Below, in pieces: positions 8,866-18,765 of a stretch of 57,130 nucleotides of DNA (the stretch's first letter is position 1; each line of letters begins with the position of its first letter). Made by a program: the position numbers and the translations under genes. The DNA is from Lysobacter daejeonensis GH1-9. GTDB lineage: Bacteria; Pseudomonadota; Gammaproteobacteria; Xanthomonadales; Xanthomonadaceae. The notes beneath the pieces were generated by a model. That model saw nothing but the letters and a program-made list of their open reading frames with translations. It had not been told where the DNA came from and did not search any database. The stretch lies in contig NZ_AVPU01000020.1 in NCBI RefSeq assembly GCF_000768355.1, positions 1 through 57,130 of the forward strand, written 5' to 3'.

Positions 8866-10254
8866 TCAGGGTGGCAGCAGCTTGCCAGGGTTGAGGATGC
8901 CGTCGGGGTCGAACACCGCCTTCAACTGCCGCATGACGGCCAGCGTGGCTGGCGTCACCGCCTGCGGCATGAAGTCGCGCTTGGCCAGGCCGATGCCGTG
9001 CTCGCCCGACAACGTGCCACCCAGCGATACCGCCAACGTGAACACTCGCGCCATCGCGCCGCGCGCGCGCTGGGCCTGCGCACCGTCGGCCGGGTCGTAC
9101 ACCAGGTTGACGTGCAGGTTGCCGTTGCCGGCGTGGCCGAAGCAGACAATGGGCAGGTTGAACTCGCGTGCGAGTGCCTGCACGCCGTCGACCAGCGCGG
9201 GGATGCGCGATACCGGCACCACCACGTCCTCGTTGATCTTGCCCGGGGCCAGCGTGCGCAGCGCTGGCGACAGCGCCTTTCGGGCAGTCCACAGTTTGGC
9301 GCGGGCGGCTTCGTCGGCGGCGTCGTCCAGCGAGACGAGGCCGTCGCCTTCCGCTGCGCGGGCCAGGGCTTCGATGTCGTGCGGCAAGGTGTCGGCGTCG
9401 CCATCGGCCTCGATCATCAGCAGCGCGCCGGCATCGGCCGGCAGGTCGGCGCCGCCCACGTCGCGGGCCAGGCGCACCGCGTGCGCGTCCATGAATTCGA
9501 GCATCGATGGCGTCACCGGCTGCGCCATCAGACGCGCAACCGCCAGCGCCGCGCTGGACACGTCGCGGTAGATCGCGCGCAGCGCGCGCCGGGTCGCGGG
9601 CGCGGGCGTCAGCCGCAGGCTGGCCTCGACGATCAGCGCCAGGGTGCCCTCGCTGCCCACCAGCAGGCGGTGCAGGTCGTAGCCGGTGGCGCCCTTGGTG
9701 GTCGCCGTGCCGCACTCGATCAGTTCGCCCGCGCCGGTGACCGCGGTGAGTGCGAGCACGTTGTCGCGGCTGGCGCCGTACTTCACCGCGCGCGGGCCGC
9801 CCGCATTGCAGGCGAGGTTGCCGCCGACCGTGCTGAACACCGCACTGGTCGGGTCCGGCGGCCAGAACAGGCCATGCGGCTGCAACGCGGCCTGCAGGTC
9901 GCCGTTGAGTACGCCCGGTTCCACCACCGCGCAGCGGTCGCCGGGGCGGATGTCGACGATCCGGTTCATGCGCTCGAACGACACCACCACGCCGCCGGAA
10001 ATCGGCACCGTGGCACCGGTGGTGTTGGTGCCGCGGCCGCGCGCCACCAGTGGCACGCGGTGCGCGCGGCATGCGCGCACCAGTGCCACGACCTGTTCGC
10101 GCGTGGTTGGCAGCGCCACCGCATCGGGCAGCGCTTCGCGTCGCGAATTGTCGAAGGCGTAGGCCAGTCGCTCGCTGGCATCGGTAAGCCAGGCGTCGCC
10201 GAGCAGCGCGTGCAGTTCAGCGTCGAGCGCGGCGGGGAGCGGAGACGCGCTCAC
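8866..10254 (-). CDS. FAD-binding oxidase (GlcD / D-lactate dehydrogenase family)
   Basis: 462-residue flavoprotein of the vanillyl-alcohol oxidase fold. The PCMH-type FAD domain fills the first half: [36 protein letters not shown] and [20 protein letters not shown] are the FAD-contacting motifs. The second half is a FAD-oxidase C-terminal domain with [14 protein letters not shown] and [11 protein letters not shown], the substrate and metal histidines of D-2-hydroxyacid dehydrogenases. It probably oxidises D-lactate or a related D-2-hydroxy acid; glycolate or 2-hydroxyglutarate cannot be excluded. The GTG start overlaps the yraN stop (GTGA), so it is coupled to it. Confidence 0.88.
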   Translation of the reverse strand: MSASPLPAALDAELHALLGDAWLTDASERLAYAFDNSRREALPDAVALPTTREQVVALVRACRAHRVPLVARGRGTNTTGATVPISGGVVVSFERMNRIVDIRPGDRCAVVEPGVLNGDLQAALQPHGLFWPPDPTSAVFSTVGGNLACNAGGPRAVKYGASRDNVLALTAVTGAGELIECGTATTKGATGYDLHRLLVGSEGTLALIVEASLRLTPAPATRRALRAIYRDVSSAALAVARLMAQPVTPSMLEFMDAHAVRLARDVGGADLPADAGALLMIEADGDADTLPHDIEALARAAEGDGLVSLDDAADEAARAKLWTARKALSPALRTLAPGKINEDVVVPVSRIPALVDGVQALAREFNLPIVCFGHAGNGNLHVNLVYDPADGAQAQRARGAMARVFTLAVSLGGTLSGEHGIGLAKRDFMPQAVTPATLAVMRQLKAVFDPDGILNPGKLLPP

Positions 10255-10661
10255 ATCACGTCATCCACGCGGAAGGCATCGCGCAGCCAGGTCAGTCTTG
10301 GTGCCGCGGCATCGCCTTCGGCGTCGACCACGTCGAAGCGGCAGGGGGCATCGGCCCAGCGTGGGTGGTGCATCAGGAACAGTTGCGCGGCGCGCACCAG
10401 CTTGCGGCATTTGCGCCAGTCGACCGAAGCGGCGCCACCGCCGTAGCGGTCGTCGCGGCGGTAGCGCACCTCGACGAAGACCAGGCCATCGCCATCGCGC
10501 ATCACCAGGTCCAGCTCACCGAGGCGGTAGCCGACGTTGGCCGCTATCGGCACCAGGCCCTGCGCAACCAGATAATCACGCGCGGCTGCCTCGACCGACG
10601 CACCGAGGGCGCGCCGGTCGCGGGGTGCGGCCGTCTCAGAGCGGTACGGCGACGCCGCCAC
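10251..10661 (-). CDS. yraN: YraN family (UPF0102) endonuclease-like protein
   Basis: Small protein with a restriction-endonuclease-like core. [14 protein letters not shown] and LVFVEVRYR match the family G-E-x-D and E-V-[KR]-x-R motifs, expected metal and phosphate contacts; its exact role is unsettled. No ATG fits, so I place the start at GTG 10661, inside the 3' end of lpoA, giving 136 residues, slightly long for the family; a more internal start is possible. It follows lpoA as in E. coli (rsmI/lpoA/yraN neighbourhood). Confidence 0.85.
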   Translation of the reverse strand: MAASPYRSETAAPRDRRALGASVEAAARDYLVAQGLVPIAANVGYRLGELDLVMRDGDGLVFVEVRYRRDDRYGGGAASVDWRKCRKLVRAAQLFLMHHPRWADAPCRFDVVDAEGDAAAPRLTWLRDAFRVDDVM

Positions 10662-11985
10662 GAAATGTCGACCACGCCGGGGTGCGCTGCACGTTGCCGA
10701 ATCCGTCGATGCGCAGGGTGCCGGTGGCGCCTTCGATGTGGCCATCGGCCGAGACCGCCAGCCGCTCCAGATAAGCCGCGAGCTGCCACGCGTCGTGACC
10801 AAAGGCGAACAGGCGCGCGGCCGCGCCGCGGGCGTTGGGCAGCATCTGCGCGGCAACCGAAGCAGCGGGCAGGCCGCGGGTACCGTGTGTGGTCCAGGTC
10901 TCCGATGGGAAGGCGATGCCATCCAGAGTGGTGTCTTCGGCGGCGTTGCCGGTGCCTGACAGCAATTGCGACGTGGCCACGAGCGGCTTGCCACTCAGGC
11001 CGGCCAAAGCAAGCTTGGGGATCACCCCGCGAGCGGTGCTGCCGCGCACAGCCAGGAACACCGCGTCCACGCCCTTCTGGGCAAATGGGGCGAAGTCGAC
11101 GGTGCCGCTGCCCGCCACGTCGACGATGGTGGCGCCGCGTTCGGCCAGGCGCTCGCGCAACGCGGTGACGGCGCGGCGCTGGGTGTCATCCTCGCCACTC
11201 ACCACCAGCACCCGCGAGGCCTTGCGGCCCAGCAGCCACTCGGCGGCGGCCTCGCCCTCGTCTTCCGGCGACAGCGAGAAGCTGGCATTGCCGGCCGGCG
11301 GTGGCACATCGCCGCGGTTCAGCGCCAGCAGCGGCACCGGCAGCGATGGGCGGGAGAAGATGCTGGTGACCTCATCGCGACCCAGCGGACCGACCACGAA
11401 GTCGTTGCCTTCGGCCACGGCGCGGTCATACGCCGCGCCTACGCCGGCGGCGGTGTCGTAGAACTGCACTTCCGGCTTGGCCCGCACTTCGCCGAAATAT
11501 CCCGCCAGCAGGCCGTCACGCACCGGCGCCGCGGCATTGGCCAGACTGCCCGACAACGGCAGCAGCACCGCCAGCTTCACCGGCGGACGGTAGCCGTCGC
11601 GGTCGGCGGCCGGCCGGTTGCCGGCGTCAAACTTCCATGCGCTGCGATCAAACGGGCGGGGCAACGGTAGGCCGCGCACCAGCAGGGCACGGCCTGCGTA
11701 GTTGTACAGCGGGTCACCGGCCGGCAGGGCCGCGGCTTCGCGCGCCAGCGTGGCGTTGTCCAGTTGGGCCAACAGGCGCTCGATCTGGTCGTCCTGCGCC
11801 TTGCGCGCAGCGCCGGTCATGCCGGCCGCCGTCACGGCGAGCGCATGCGCCTGCTGCACCAGCGGCGAGCGACTCACCTGTTCGGTGCGCGCACCCCCGG
11901 TCGGCACCGTGGCACAACCACCGGCCAGCGCGGCCAACAGCACCGGCGCGAACATCCACTTCCTCGACACAGTCATCATCGGCAT
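10636..11985 (-). CDS. lpoA: Penicillin-binding protein activator lipoprotein (LpoA-like)
   Basis: Outer-membrane lipoprotein expected to stimulate the bifunctional peptidoglycan synthase PBP1a. A signal peptide of about 23 residues ends in the lipobox LAGGC (lipidated C24). After a short helical segment ([12 protein letters not shown]...), the C-terminal two thirds is a periplasmic-binding-protein fold beginning [22 protein letters not shown]. At 449 residues it is far shorter than E. coli LpoA (678), the N-terminal TPR region being reduced. The start could be 11985 or either of two ATGs at 11979 and 11976; no RBS decides. It heads the lpoA-yraN-oxidase-UDG operon and diverges from rsmI. Confidence 0.9.
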   Translation of the reverse strand: MPMMTVSRKWMFAPVLLAALAGGCATVPTGGARTEQVSRSPLVQQAHALAVTAAGMTGAARKAQDDQIERLLAQLDNATLAREAAALPAGDPLYNYAGRALLVRGLPLPRPFDRSAWKFDAGNRPAADRDGYRPPVKLAVLLPLSGSLANAAAPVRDGLLAGYFGEVRAKPEVQFYDTAAGVGAAYDRAVAEGNDFVVGPLGRDEVTSIFSRPSLPVPLLALNRGDVPPPAGNASFSLSPEDEGEAAAEWLLGRKASRVLVVSGEDDTQRRAVTALRERLAERGATIVDVAGSGTVDFAPFAQKGVDAVFLAVRGSTARGVIPKLALAGLSGKPLVATSQLLSGTGNAAEDTTLDGIAFPSETWTTHGTRGLPAASVAAQMLPNARGAAARLFAFGHDAWQLAAYLERLAVSADGHIEGATGTLRIDGFGNVQRTPAWSTFRGGVAVPL

Positions 11986-12055
11986 GCAGGCGCCGCCACG
12001 CGGCGTTTGGGGGGGACCGGGTTACGATTCTACCCGTCCCCCCTGTGGAAGCACG
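11986..12055. promoter_or_regulatory. Divergent promoter region lpoA / rsmI
   Basis: 70 bases separate the divergent starts. On the plus strand TACGAT at 12023-12028 is a possible -10 for rsmI, followed by GGAAG just before its ATG. I see no good -35 and no obvious minus-strand promoter, and none of this was tested computationally. Confidence 0.35.
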
Positions 12056-12877
12056 ATGCAGACCCCCGGCACCCTCCATGTCGTCGCCACGCCTATCGGC
12101 AACCTCGGCGACCTTTCCCCGCGCGCGCTCGCTACCCTGCGCACGGTCGCCGCGGTCTGTGCCGAAGACACCCGCCACACCCGCCAGTTGCTGGCCCATT
12201 TCGGGCTGGAGCGACCGTTGGTGGCCCTGCACCAGCACAACGAGGACGCGCAGGCCGCGCAACTGGTCGCCCGGCTGCAGGCCGGCGAATCGCTGGCGCT
12301 GGTCTCGGACGCCGGCACGCCGCTGGTCAGCGACCCTGGCTTCCGCGTGGTGCGCGCCGCCCGCGCGGCGGGGATCAAGGTCTCGCCGGTGCCCGGCGCC
12401 TGCGCGGCCATCGCCGCCCTGAGCGTGGCCGGGCTGCCATCCGACCGCTTCGCCTTCGAGGGCTTCCTGCCGGCCAAGGTGTCCGCGCGCCGCGAGCGCC
12501 TGTCGCGCCTGGCCGCCGAGCCGCGCACGCTGCTGTTCTACGAGTCCGCGCACCGCATCGATGAAGCGCTGGAAGACATGGCCACCGCCTTCGGCTCACA
12601 GCGGCCTGCCGTGCTGGCGCGTGAGCTGACCAAGCTGTTCGAAACGGTGCTCGACGGCACGCTGGCCGAGCTGCTGGCCAAGGTGCAGGCCGACCCGAAC
12701 CAGCGCAAGGGCGAATTCGTGGTCATGGTCGAAGGCGCGGGTGACGACGCCGATGCGCGCCTGGTCGAGGGCAAGCGCCTGTACGCCAAACTGGCCGAGC
12801 ATCTGCCGCCCTCCACCGCGGCCAAGCTGGCCGCCGAGCTCAGCGGGGCGCCGCGGAAGGCGCTGTACGGAGCCTAG
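12056..12877 (+). CDS. rsmI: 16S rRNA (cytidine-1402-2'-O)-methyltransferase
   Basis: Methylates the ribose of C1402 in the ribosomal P site. The 273-residue product has the tetrapyrrole-methylase fold with HVVATPIGNLGDLS at the N-terminus, CAEDTRHTRQLL, LVSDAGTPLVSDPG and LLFYESAHRI, all RsmI signatures. The ATG at 12056 follows GGAAG and gives the canonical N-terminus; sequence upstream in the same frame is the lpoA promoter region. The divergent position beside lpoA and yraN is conserved in Gammaproteobacteria. RNase P RNA follows about 105 bases downstream. Confidence 0.96.
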   Translation: MQTPGTLHVVATPIGNLGDLSPRALATLRTVAAVCAEDTRHTRQLLAHFGLERPLVALHQHNEDAQAAQLVARLQAGESLALVSDAGTPLVSDPGFRVVRAARAAGIKVSPVPGACAAIAALSVAGLPSDRFAFEGFLPAKVSARRERLSRLAAEPRTLLFYESAHRIDEALEDMATAFGSQRPAVLARELTKLFETVLDGTLAELLAKVQADPNQRKGEFVVMVEGAGDDADARLVEGKRLYAKLAEHLPPSTAAKLAAELSGAPRKALYGA

Positions 12878-12982
12878 GGGTCGGGTTGGCTTCGGGCCGG
12901 GTCGGTCTTGCTGTTGCTTTCGCTTTTCCTCCTGCTCGCCCCGCCGCCCGACCCAACCCACGAACCATGCGACAATGGCGAT

Positions 12983-13336
12983 GGCGGAGCCGGCCAGACA
13001 GTCGCGTCATTCGAAAGGATGCCGAGGAAAGTCCGGGCTCCACAGGGCACGGTGCCAGGTAACGCCTGGGCGGCGCGAGCCGACGGAAAGTGCAACAGAG
13101 AGCAGACCGCCGAACGGTCCTTCGGGATGCGTGGCAAGGGTGAAACGGTGCGGTAAGAGCGCACCGCGAGTCTGGCAACAGACCGGCACGGCAAACCCCA
13201 CCGGGAGCAAGACCAAATAGGGAGGCAATGCCGCGGCCCGCGGTGTCTCCGGGTAGGTTGCTTGAGCGTATCGGTGACGATGCGCCTAGAGGAATGACTG
13301 TCCACGACAGAACCCGGCTTATCGGCCGGCTCCGCC
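12983..13336 (+). ncRNA. rnpB: RNase P RNA (M1 RNA, type A)
   Basis: Catalytic RNA that matures tRNA 5' ends with RnpA. Terminal helix P1 is formed by GGCGGAGCCGGCC at 12983 and GGCCGGCTCCGCC at 13324-13336. The universal cores are present: GAGGAAAGTCCGGGCTCCAC near 13021 (5' half of P4), GGTAAGAGCGCACCGC, the GGGTAGGTTG region with the CCA-binding loop, and AGAGGAATGACTGTCCAC (3' half of P4) followed by ACAGAACCCGGCTTA. Length of about 354 nt suits a bacterial type A RNA. GACAAT at 12971-12976 is a suitably placed -10. Ends are set by P1 pairing and may be off by a few bases. Confidence 0.97.
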
Positions 13337-13506
13337 ACTCCCCTTCATGGCCCGCCCCAGCGGGGGCCGCCGGCGGCGTGCTTTGATCTGCCTATTGCGC
13401 AGTGCAGCATGCCGCCCGGGCACCTGTGGCCGCGCTCCAACGGCATCGCGCAAGTGATTGTTATCTGGATGTGAAGGGCCGCCCAATCTCAAAAGGTGAG
13501 ACGAAA

Positions 13507-13529
13507 CAAGACTTAGTGGATAAGTCTTG
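13507..13529. repeat. Perfect 9-bp inverted repeat upstream of the mraZ promoter
   Basis: CAAGACTTA (13507-13515), spacer GTGGA, TAAGTCTTG (13521-13529). It lies in an AT-rich patch in otherwise GC-rich sequence, about 65 bases upstream of the mraZ -35. No T-run follows on the plus strand, so it looks more like an operator dyad than a terminator. The 13339-13593 interval holds no gene that I can support. Confidence 0.75.
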
Positions 13530-13593
13530 AATAAGAGTGTGAAGTTTGTCTTAAGCCCTTGATGCGCCAAGTGAAATTCCCGCCGGAAAGTTG

Positions 13594-13622
13594 TTGACAA
13601 CCCCTTGGGGTCTGCCTAAGGT
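13594..13622 (+). promoter_or_regulatory. dcw cluster promoter (Pmra)
   Basis: A perfect -35 TTGACA at 13594-13599, a 17-base spacer and TAAGGT at 13617-13622 as -10 give a sigma-70 promoter with a start near 13629, about 77 bases before the mraZ ATG. It is the only strong consensus promoter visible before the division cluster. Confidence 0.75.
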
Positions 13623-13655
13623 GGGCATCAGAGGGAAATCCGGGTTTTTTGTGGT
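13621..13655 (+). promoter_or_regulatory. MraZ operator: four G-rich boxes at 10-bp period
   Basis: GTGGG (13621), GAGGG (13631), CGGGT (13641) and GTGGT (13651) repeat exactly every ten bases, so all face the same side of the helix. MraZ proteins bind TGGG-type direct repeats with five-base spacers just before their own gene. The boxes overlap the -10 and the transcription start of Pmra, a position suited to autorepression of the whole cluster. Confidence 0.75.
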
Positions 13656-13705
13656 TTTCCAGTGGCGAAGCTGCCCGCTTAGAGGTGGCGCACACAAGGT
13701 GCTCA

Positions 13706-14152
13706 ATGTTCCAGGGCGAGACCGCCATCACGATTGACGAGAAGGGCCGATTGGCGGTGCCCACCGCCTATCGCGACCTCGTCGCGCGTGATTGCGGCAA
13801 CAAGCTGGTCATCACCTACAACCCGTTCGAATCCGGGTCCCTCTACATCTATCCGCAGCATGTGTGGGAGCGCGTCCGCGACGACGTCAACAAGCTCCCG
13901 CGCGTGAAGAAGTTCAGCCGGGTGATGCAGCTCAAGCTGGTGGGTGCGGCCCACTTCGTCGAGCTGGACGGCAACAGCCGCATCACCATTCCCCCCAGCC
14001 ACCGCAGCGCCGTCGGCATCGAGAAGAAAGCCGTGCTGCTGGGCATGGGCGACAAGTTCGAGTTGTGGAGCGAGCACGCGCATCACGAGCAGATCCGTCA
14101 GGTCATCACTGACGAGGATCTGAGCGACGAGCTGCTCGATTTGCAGTTGTGA
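13706..14152 (+). CDS. mraZ: Transcriptional regulator MraZ
   Basis: DNA-binding autorepressor of the division and cell wall cluster. The 148-residue protein starts [19 protein letters not shown] and contains two SpoVT/AbrB-like repeats; the second is marked by [16 protein letters not shown]. The ATG at 13706 was chosen because AAGGTG lies five bases upstream and it gives the family N-terminus; an in-frame ATG at 13649 falls within the operator. Its likely binding site is the set of 10-bp-phased boxes just upstream. It overlaps rsmH by four bases. Confidence 0.96.
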   Translation: MFQGETAITIDEKGRLAVPTAYRDLVARDCGNKLVITYNPFESGSLYIYPQHVWERVRDDVNKLPRVKKFSRVMQLKLVGAAHFVELDGNSRITIPPSHRSAVGIEKKAVLLGMGDKFELWSEHAHHEQIRQVITDEDLSDELLDLQL

Positions 14153-15105
14153 CGCGCGGTGGCATGGACCGCACGCATGCGGCTTCCGGCCACCTTCCGG
14201 TCATGTACGCGCAGGTGCTGGAAGGCCTGCGGGTGGTCGGTGATGGCACGTACCTGGATGGCACGTTCGGCCGGGGCGGACACGCCCGCGGCGTGCTGGC
14301 GCAGTTGGGGCCCAAGGGGAAGCTGCTGGTGATGGACAAGGATCCCGAGGCGATCGCCGTGGCCGAACGTGAGTTCGGCCCGGACGCGCGCGTCGCGATC
14401 TACCGCGGCAGCTTCGCCGAGCTGGCGCAGTGGCCGGCCACCGCCGAGGGTCTGGACGGCGTGCTGTTCGACCTGGGCGTGTCCTCGCCGCAGTTGGACG
14501 TGGCTGAGCGCGGCTTCTCGTTCGGCAAGGACGGTCCGCTGGACATGCGCATGGATCCGGACTCCGGCGAAAGCGCTGCGGCGTGGCTGGCCCGCGCCGA
14601 CGAGCGCGAGATCGCCGACGTGCTGTGGACCTACGGCGAGGAGCGGCAGAGCCGCAAGATCGCCCGTGCCATCGTGGCCCGTCGTGACGCGCAGCCGCTG
14701 CTCCGCACCGCACAACTGGCAGACCTGATCGCCTCGGTCATGCCGCGGGGCGACAGCAAGATCCACCCGGCCACGCGCAGCTTCCAGGCCATCCGCATCT
14801 TCATCAACCGCGAATTGGCCGACCTCGAGGCCGGGTTGGACGCGGCGATGGCCCGGCTCAAGCCCGGCGGCCGGCTGGCGGTGATCAGCTTCCATTCGCT
14901 GGAAGACCGCATCGTCAAGCAATTCATTGCCAGGCACGCCAAGGCGCCGCCGGCCAACCGCCGCATGCCGGTGGAGCAGTCGTTCACGCCCACGCTGCTG
15001 GCCATCGATGGCGCGCAGAAAGCCACGGACGAAGAGACCGCCGCCAATCCGCGCGCCCGCAGCGCGGTGCTGCGCGTGGCCGAGAAGCTGGAGGTGGCCG
15101 CATGA
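14149..15105 (+). CDS. rsmH: 16S rRNA (cytosine-1402-N4)-methyltransferase
   Basis: Methylates N4 of C1402, the same nucleotide modified by RsmI encoded 2 kb upstream. The 318-residue product has [27 protein letters not shown] (SAM motif I), [13 protein letters not shown] and [15 protein letters not shown], all family signatures. The GTG at 14149 overlaps the mraZ stop (GTGA); an ATG at 14164, five codons on, is an alternative. Formerly mraW, it keeps its classical place as second gene of the dcw cluster and overlaps ftsL. Confidence 0.96.
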   Translation: MTRGGMDRTHAASGHLPVMYAQVLEGLRVVGDGTYLDGTFGRGGHARGVLAQLGPKGKLLVMDKDPEAIAVAEREFGPDARVAIYRGSFAELAQWPATAEGLDGVLFDLGVSSPQLDVAERGFSFGKDGPLDMRMDPDSGESAAAWLARADEREIADVLWTYGEERQSRKIARAIVARRDAQPLLRTAQLADLIASVMPRGDSKIHPATRSFQAIRIFINRELADLEAGLDAAMARLKPGGRLAVISFHSLEDRIVKQFIARHAKAPPANRRMPVEQSFTPTLLAIDGAQKATDEETAANPRARSAVLRVAEKLEVAA

Positions 15106-15368
15106 GCCTGCGCATCGCCCTTGTCGCGCTGGTCGTGGCCAATATCGTCTCGGCGCTGATGGTGGTGCAGGCACGCCACCAGCATCGTCGCCTGTTCATC
15201 CAGTTCAGCCAACTGGAAAAGGCGCGCGACGACCTCAATATCGAATTCGGAAGGCTCCAGTTGGAGCAGGCGACCTGGGCGGAGAGCAACCGCATCGACC
15301 AGGTGGCCCGTGACCGCCTCGGCATGAAGTTTCCCGAAGGCGCCGAAACCGTGGTGATCCGGCCATGA
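15102..15368 (+). CDS. ftsL: Cell division protein FtsL
   Basis: Small bitopic divisome protein that forms a coiled-coil complex with FtsB and FtsQ and activates FtsWI. The 88-residue product has a short cytoplasmic end, one membrane segment at about residues 4-22 ([17 protein letters not shown]) and a periplasmic heptad-like helix ([22 protein letters not shown]). Sequence conservation in the family is low; the call rests on size, topology and its position between rsmH and ftsI, overlapping both. Confidence 0.93.
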   Translation: MSLRIALVALVVANIVSALMVVQARHQHRRLFIQFSQLEKARDDLNIEFGRLQLEQATWAESNRIDQVARDRLGMKFPEGAETVVIRP

Positions 15369-17284
15369 CCCGCCGCGACGCACAACCGCACGTCACTCCC
15401 GGCCAGCGCCTGCTGGCCGCGGTCCGTTCGCGCCTGCAGGCGCTGCGCGGTGACGGTGGCCGCGGCCGCGGGCGTGGCCGCAATGGCTTCGACCTGCGCG
15501 GTCGCCTGCTGATGGTCGGCGGCGCGCTGGGCCTGTGCTCGGTGGTGCTGGTCGGCCGTGCGTTCGACCTGCAGGTGGTGCACAACGAGTTCTACCGCGA
15601 ACAGGGCGAGGCGCGCTTCAAGCGTGAACTGCCGATTCCGACCTCGCGCGGCATGATCACCGACCGCAATGGCGAGCCGCTCGCCGTCTCCACTCCGGTG
15701 GAGTCGATCTGGGCCAATCCGCAGGAGCTGCTGAAGAATCCCGCGCGAATTCCCGAGCTGGCGAAGGCGCTGGGCGTGCCGGCCGATTACCTCGCGCGCA
15801 AGGTGGGGCAGAAGGCCAGCAAGGAATTCGTCTATCTCAAGCGCCGCATCAACCCGGACGAGGCCAGGCGCATCCTCGCGCTGAAGATCCCGGGCGTGGC
15901 GTCGCAGCGCGAGTACCGCCGCTTCTACCCGCAGGGTGAGGCGATGGCGCACGTGCTGGGCTTCACCAACGTCGACGACCGCGGCCAGGAAGGGCTGGAG
16001 CTGGCCTTCGAGGACTGGCTGCGCGGCACGCCGGGCAGCAAGCGGGTGATCCGTGACCGCCAGGGCAACATCGTCGAGAGCGTGGACCTGGTCACCCCGG
16101 CCGAGCCGGGCAAGGACCTGACGCTGACCATCGACCGCCGGATCCAGTTCCTGGCGCATCGCGAGTTGCGTAGCGCCTTGCTGCGCACTGGCGCCAGCGC
16201 GGGTTCGGTGGTGGTGCTGGACGTGGCCACCGGCGAAGTGCTGGCGATGGCCAACCTGCCCACCTACAACCCGAATGCGGGTGGCGGCACCAACATCGAC
16301 GCCCATCGCAACCGTGCGGTGACCGACGTGGTCGAGCCTGGCTCGACCATGAAGCCGCTGACCGTTGCGGCCGGGCTGAAGGCGGGCGTGATCACGCCCA
16401 ATACGGTGTTCGACCTCAACCCGGGGTACATGGCGCTGGATCGCCGTTACACCATCCGCGACCACCGCAACTACGGCATCCAGACCACCACCGGCATCAT
16501 CACCAAGAGTTCCAACCTGGGCGCGGTGAAGATCGTCAACAAGTTGGATAGCCAGTACTACTACGATTTCGTTCGCGGGTTCGGCTATGGCCAGGTGCCG
16601 CACAGTGGTTTCCCCGGCGAGTCGCCCGGCCTGTTGTCGCCGCCGGCCAAGTGGTCGGGCACCACGAAGGCGACCATGTCCTACGGTTACGGCCTGTCGG
16701 CCACGCCGCTGCAGATCGCGGTGGCGTACGCGGCGCTGGGCAACGGCGGCAAGCTGATTCGTCCCACATTCGTGAAAGGCGAAGAGCGCGAGTCACGGCA
16801 GGTGCTGGATCCGGCCATCGCCCATGAAGTGCTGCGCATGATGCAGACCGTGACCGAAACCGGCGGTACTGCCACCCAGGCCGCGATTCTGGGGTACCAC
16901 GTTGCCGGCAAATCCGGCACGGCGCGCAAGTTCAACAGCACCGGCGGCTACTCGCGCCGCTATGTGTCTTTCTTTGCGGGGCTGGTGCCGGTCGACCGTC
17001 CCCGCTTCTCGATGGTGGTGGTGGTGGACGACCCGGATCCGGGCAAGGGCTATTTCGGCGGGCTTGTGTCCGCGCCAGTGTTCAAGAACGTCATGGAGGG
17101 CGCGTTGCGCCTGATGGACGTTGCACCCGACGACATCGACACCTGGCTCGCCGCACAGGCCGAGGCCGATGCCAAGCGCACCCGGGCCAACGGCGGCAAG
17201 CCGGCCAACGATGCGCCCGTGTTGCCGTCCACGGAACAGGTCGCCACGGAGCTGCCGGAGCCGCTGCTGGGAGGGCTGCCATGA
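15365..17284 (+). CDS. ftsI: Peptidoglycan D,D-transpeptidase FtsI (PBP3)
   Basis: Septal class B penicillin-binding protein partnered with FtsW. The 639-residue product has a cytoplasmic basic tail (GRGRGRGRN), a membrane anchor at about 47-66, the PBP dimerisation (pedestal) domain from about 90, and the transpeptidase with nucleophile S327 in STMK (327-330), SSN at 382-384 and KSGT at 516-519. A 40-residue tail rich in Ala, Pro and Asn follows the catalytic domain and makes it somewhat longer than E. coli FtsI (588). It overlaps ftsL and murE by four bases each. Confidence 0.97.
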   Translation: MTRRDAQPHVTPGQRLLAAVRSRLQALRGDGGRGRGRGRNGFDLRGRLLMVGGALGLCSVVLVGRAFDLQVVHNEFYREQGEARFKRELPIPTSRGMITDRNGEPLAVSTPVESIWANPQELLKNPARIPELAKALGVPADYLARKVGQKASKEFVYLKRRINPDEARRILALKIPGVASQREYRRFYPQGEAMAHVLGFTNVDDRGQEGLELAFEDWLRGTPGSKRVIRDRQGNIVESVDLVTPAEPGKDLTLTIDRRIQFLAHRELRSALLRTGASAGSVVVLDVATGEVLAMANLPTYNPNAGGGTNIDAHRNRAVTDVVEPGSTMKPLTVAAGLKAGVITPNTVFDLNPGYMALDRRYTIRDHRNYGIQTTTGIITKSSNLGAVKIVNKLDSQYYYDFVRGFGYGQVPHSGFPGESPGLLSPPAKWSGTTKATMSYGYGLSATPLQIAVAYAALGNGGKLIRPTFVKGEERESRQVLDPAIAHEVLRMMQTVTETGGTATQAAILGYHVAGKSGTARKFNSTGGYSRRYVSFFAGLVPVDRPRFSMVVVVDDPDPGKGYFGGLVSAPVFKNVMEGALRLMDVAPDDIDTWLAAQAEADAKRTRANGGKPANDAPVLPSTEQVATELPEPLLGGLP

Positions 17285-18765
17285 GCCCCGGCAAGCGCCT
17301 CGCCAACCTGCTCCCCGACGTCGCCGGCATCCCCGGCGATCTGCGCATCTCCGCACTGGTGATGGACAGCCGCGAAGTGACGCCAGGCTGCGCCTTCGTC
17401 GCCATTGCCGGCTTTGGTGCCCACGGGCTGCAGTTCGCCGAACAGGCGCTGGCGTCCGGTGCGGTCGCAGTGCTGTTCGAGCCGCCGGCTCCGGCCGACC
17501 AGGTCGCGCCGGCCGGCGCGATCGCCGTGCCCAACCTGCGTGCGCGCCTGGGTGAACTGGCCGACGCGTTTCACGACCGTGTCACTGACGCGATGACGCT
17601 GGTCGGCGTGACGGGCACCAACGGCAAGACGTCAACCGTGCAGCTGTTGGCTCAGGCGTGGACGCTGCAGGGCACCACGGCAGGCACCGTGGGCACGTTG
17701 GGCGCGGGCCTGTACGGCCAGGTAGTGCCGACCGGCTTCACCACGCCGCTGGTGCTGCGCACGCACGGCCTGCTGGCCGAGCTGCACGATGCCGGTGCGC
17801 AGGCCGTGGCGATGGAAGTGAGCTCGCACGCCCTCGACCAGGGCCGCGTGGCGGGCCTGCATTACGACGTGGCGGTATTCACCAACCTCACCCGCGACCA
17901 CCTCGATTACCACGGCGACATGGACAGCTACGGCGCGGCCAAGGCGCGCTTGTTCCAGTGGCCGGGGTTGAAGGGGGCGGCGATCAATCTCGATGACGCC
18001 TTCGGCGCCACGCTGCCGGGTCTGCTGGCCGCAGGCGTGCGGTGCGTGGGCTTCAGCTCGCGCGGCCACGCCGATGCGGTGGTGCGTGCCGAAGCGCTGC
18101 ACCTGGATGCCGGTGGCATCCACTTCGATCTGGTGGTGCACGGCGAATCCCATCCAGTGCATTCGCCATTGCTGGGCCGTTTCAACATCGACAACCTGTT
18201 GGCGGTTGCGGCGACGCTGTACGCGCTGGGCCAGGCGCCGGCTGACATCGCGGCAACCCTGGCAAAGCTTCAGCCTATCCACGGTCGCATGAACCGTCTC
18301 GGTGGCGATGCAGCCCCGATGGGACACCGTCCGCTCGTGGTGGTCGACTATGCCCACACCCCGGACGCACTGGAGCAGGCGCTGGCGTCGCTGCGTGGCC
18401 ACGCCCAGGCGCGCCTGTTGTGCGTGTTCGGCTGCGGTGGCGAGCGTGACCGTGGCAAGCGCCCGCAGATGGCGGCCATTGCCGAGCGCCTGGCGGATGT
18501 GGTGGTTGTCACCGACGACAATCCGCGTGCCGAGAACGGCGACCGGATCGTACAGGACATCATGGCCGGCTTCGCCGCGCCGCAGGCCGTCCACGTGCAG
18601 CGCGACCGGGCGAAGGCGATTGCCTTCGCCGTGGCCGCCGCCGCCGCGGACGACATCGTGCTCGTCGCCGGCAAGGGGCACGAGCCGTACCAGGAGATCA
18701 GCGGCGTGAAGCATCCCTTCGACGACACGGACGTGGCCCGCGCCGCGCTGGAGGCACGCGCATGA
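17281..18765 (+). CDS. murE: UDP-MurNAc-tripeptide synthetase MurE (meso-DAP type)
   Basis: Adds the third stem amino acid to UDP-MurNAc-dipeptide. The 494-residue Mur ligase has the ATP motif GTNGKT near 112-117 and [13 protein letters not shown]. The substrate motif is DNPR at D413-R416, the signature for meso-diaminopimelate rather than lysine, as expected for a Gram-negative bacterium. The start overlaps the ftsI stop (ATGA) and the end overlaps murF. If this lineage uses the MurD2/MurL route (see findings), the dipeptide it receives is epimerised before this step. Confidence 0.97.
   Translation: MSPGKRLANLLPDVAGIPGDLRISALVMDSREVTPGCAFVAIAGFGAHGLQFAEQALASGAVAVLFEPPAPADQVAPAGAIAVPNLRARLGELADAFHDRVTDAMTLVGVTGTNGKTSTVQLLAQAWTLQGTTAGTVGTLGAGLYGQVVPTGFTTPLVLRTHGLLAELHDAGAQAVAMEVSSHALDQGRVAGLHYDVAVFTNLTRDHLDYHGDMDSYGAAKARLFQWPGLKGAAINLDDAFGATLPGLLAAGVRCVGFSSRGHADAVVRAEALHLDAGGIHFDLVVHGESHPVHSPLLGRFNIDNLLAVAATLYALGQAPADIAATLAKLQPIHGRMNRLGGDAAPMGHRPLVVVDYAHTPDALEQALASLRGHAQARLLCVFGCGGERDRGKRPQMAAIAERLADVVVVTDDNPRAENGDRIVQDIMAGFAAPQAVHVQRDRAKAIAFAVAAAAADDIVLVAGKGHEPYQEISGVKHPFDDTDVARAALEARA

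Noticed and set aside
8998-10446. A 482-codon plus-strand frame opposite the FAD oxidase.
   Set aside because: Arg/His/Gln-rich shadow without motifs; the minus strand encodes clear FAD-binding signatures.
12879-12954. Inverted repeat GGGTCGGG / CCCGACCC between rsmI and rnpB.
   Set aside because: The arms are about 60 bases apart in very GC-rich sequence; pairing by chance is likely.
13348-13369. GC-rich hairpin (GCCCGCCCC / GGGGGC) after rnpB as its terminator.
   Set aside because: Short, imperfect and without a T-run, so I could not support it as a terminator.
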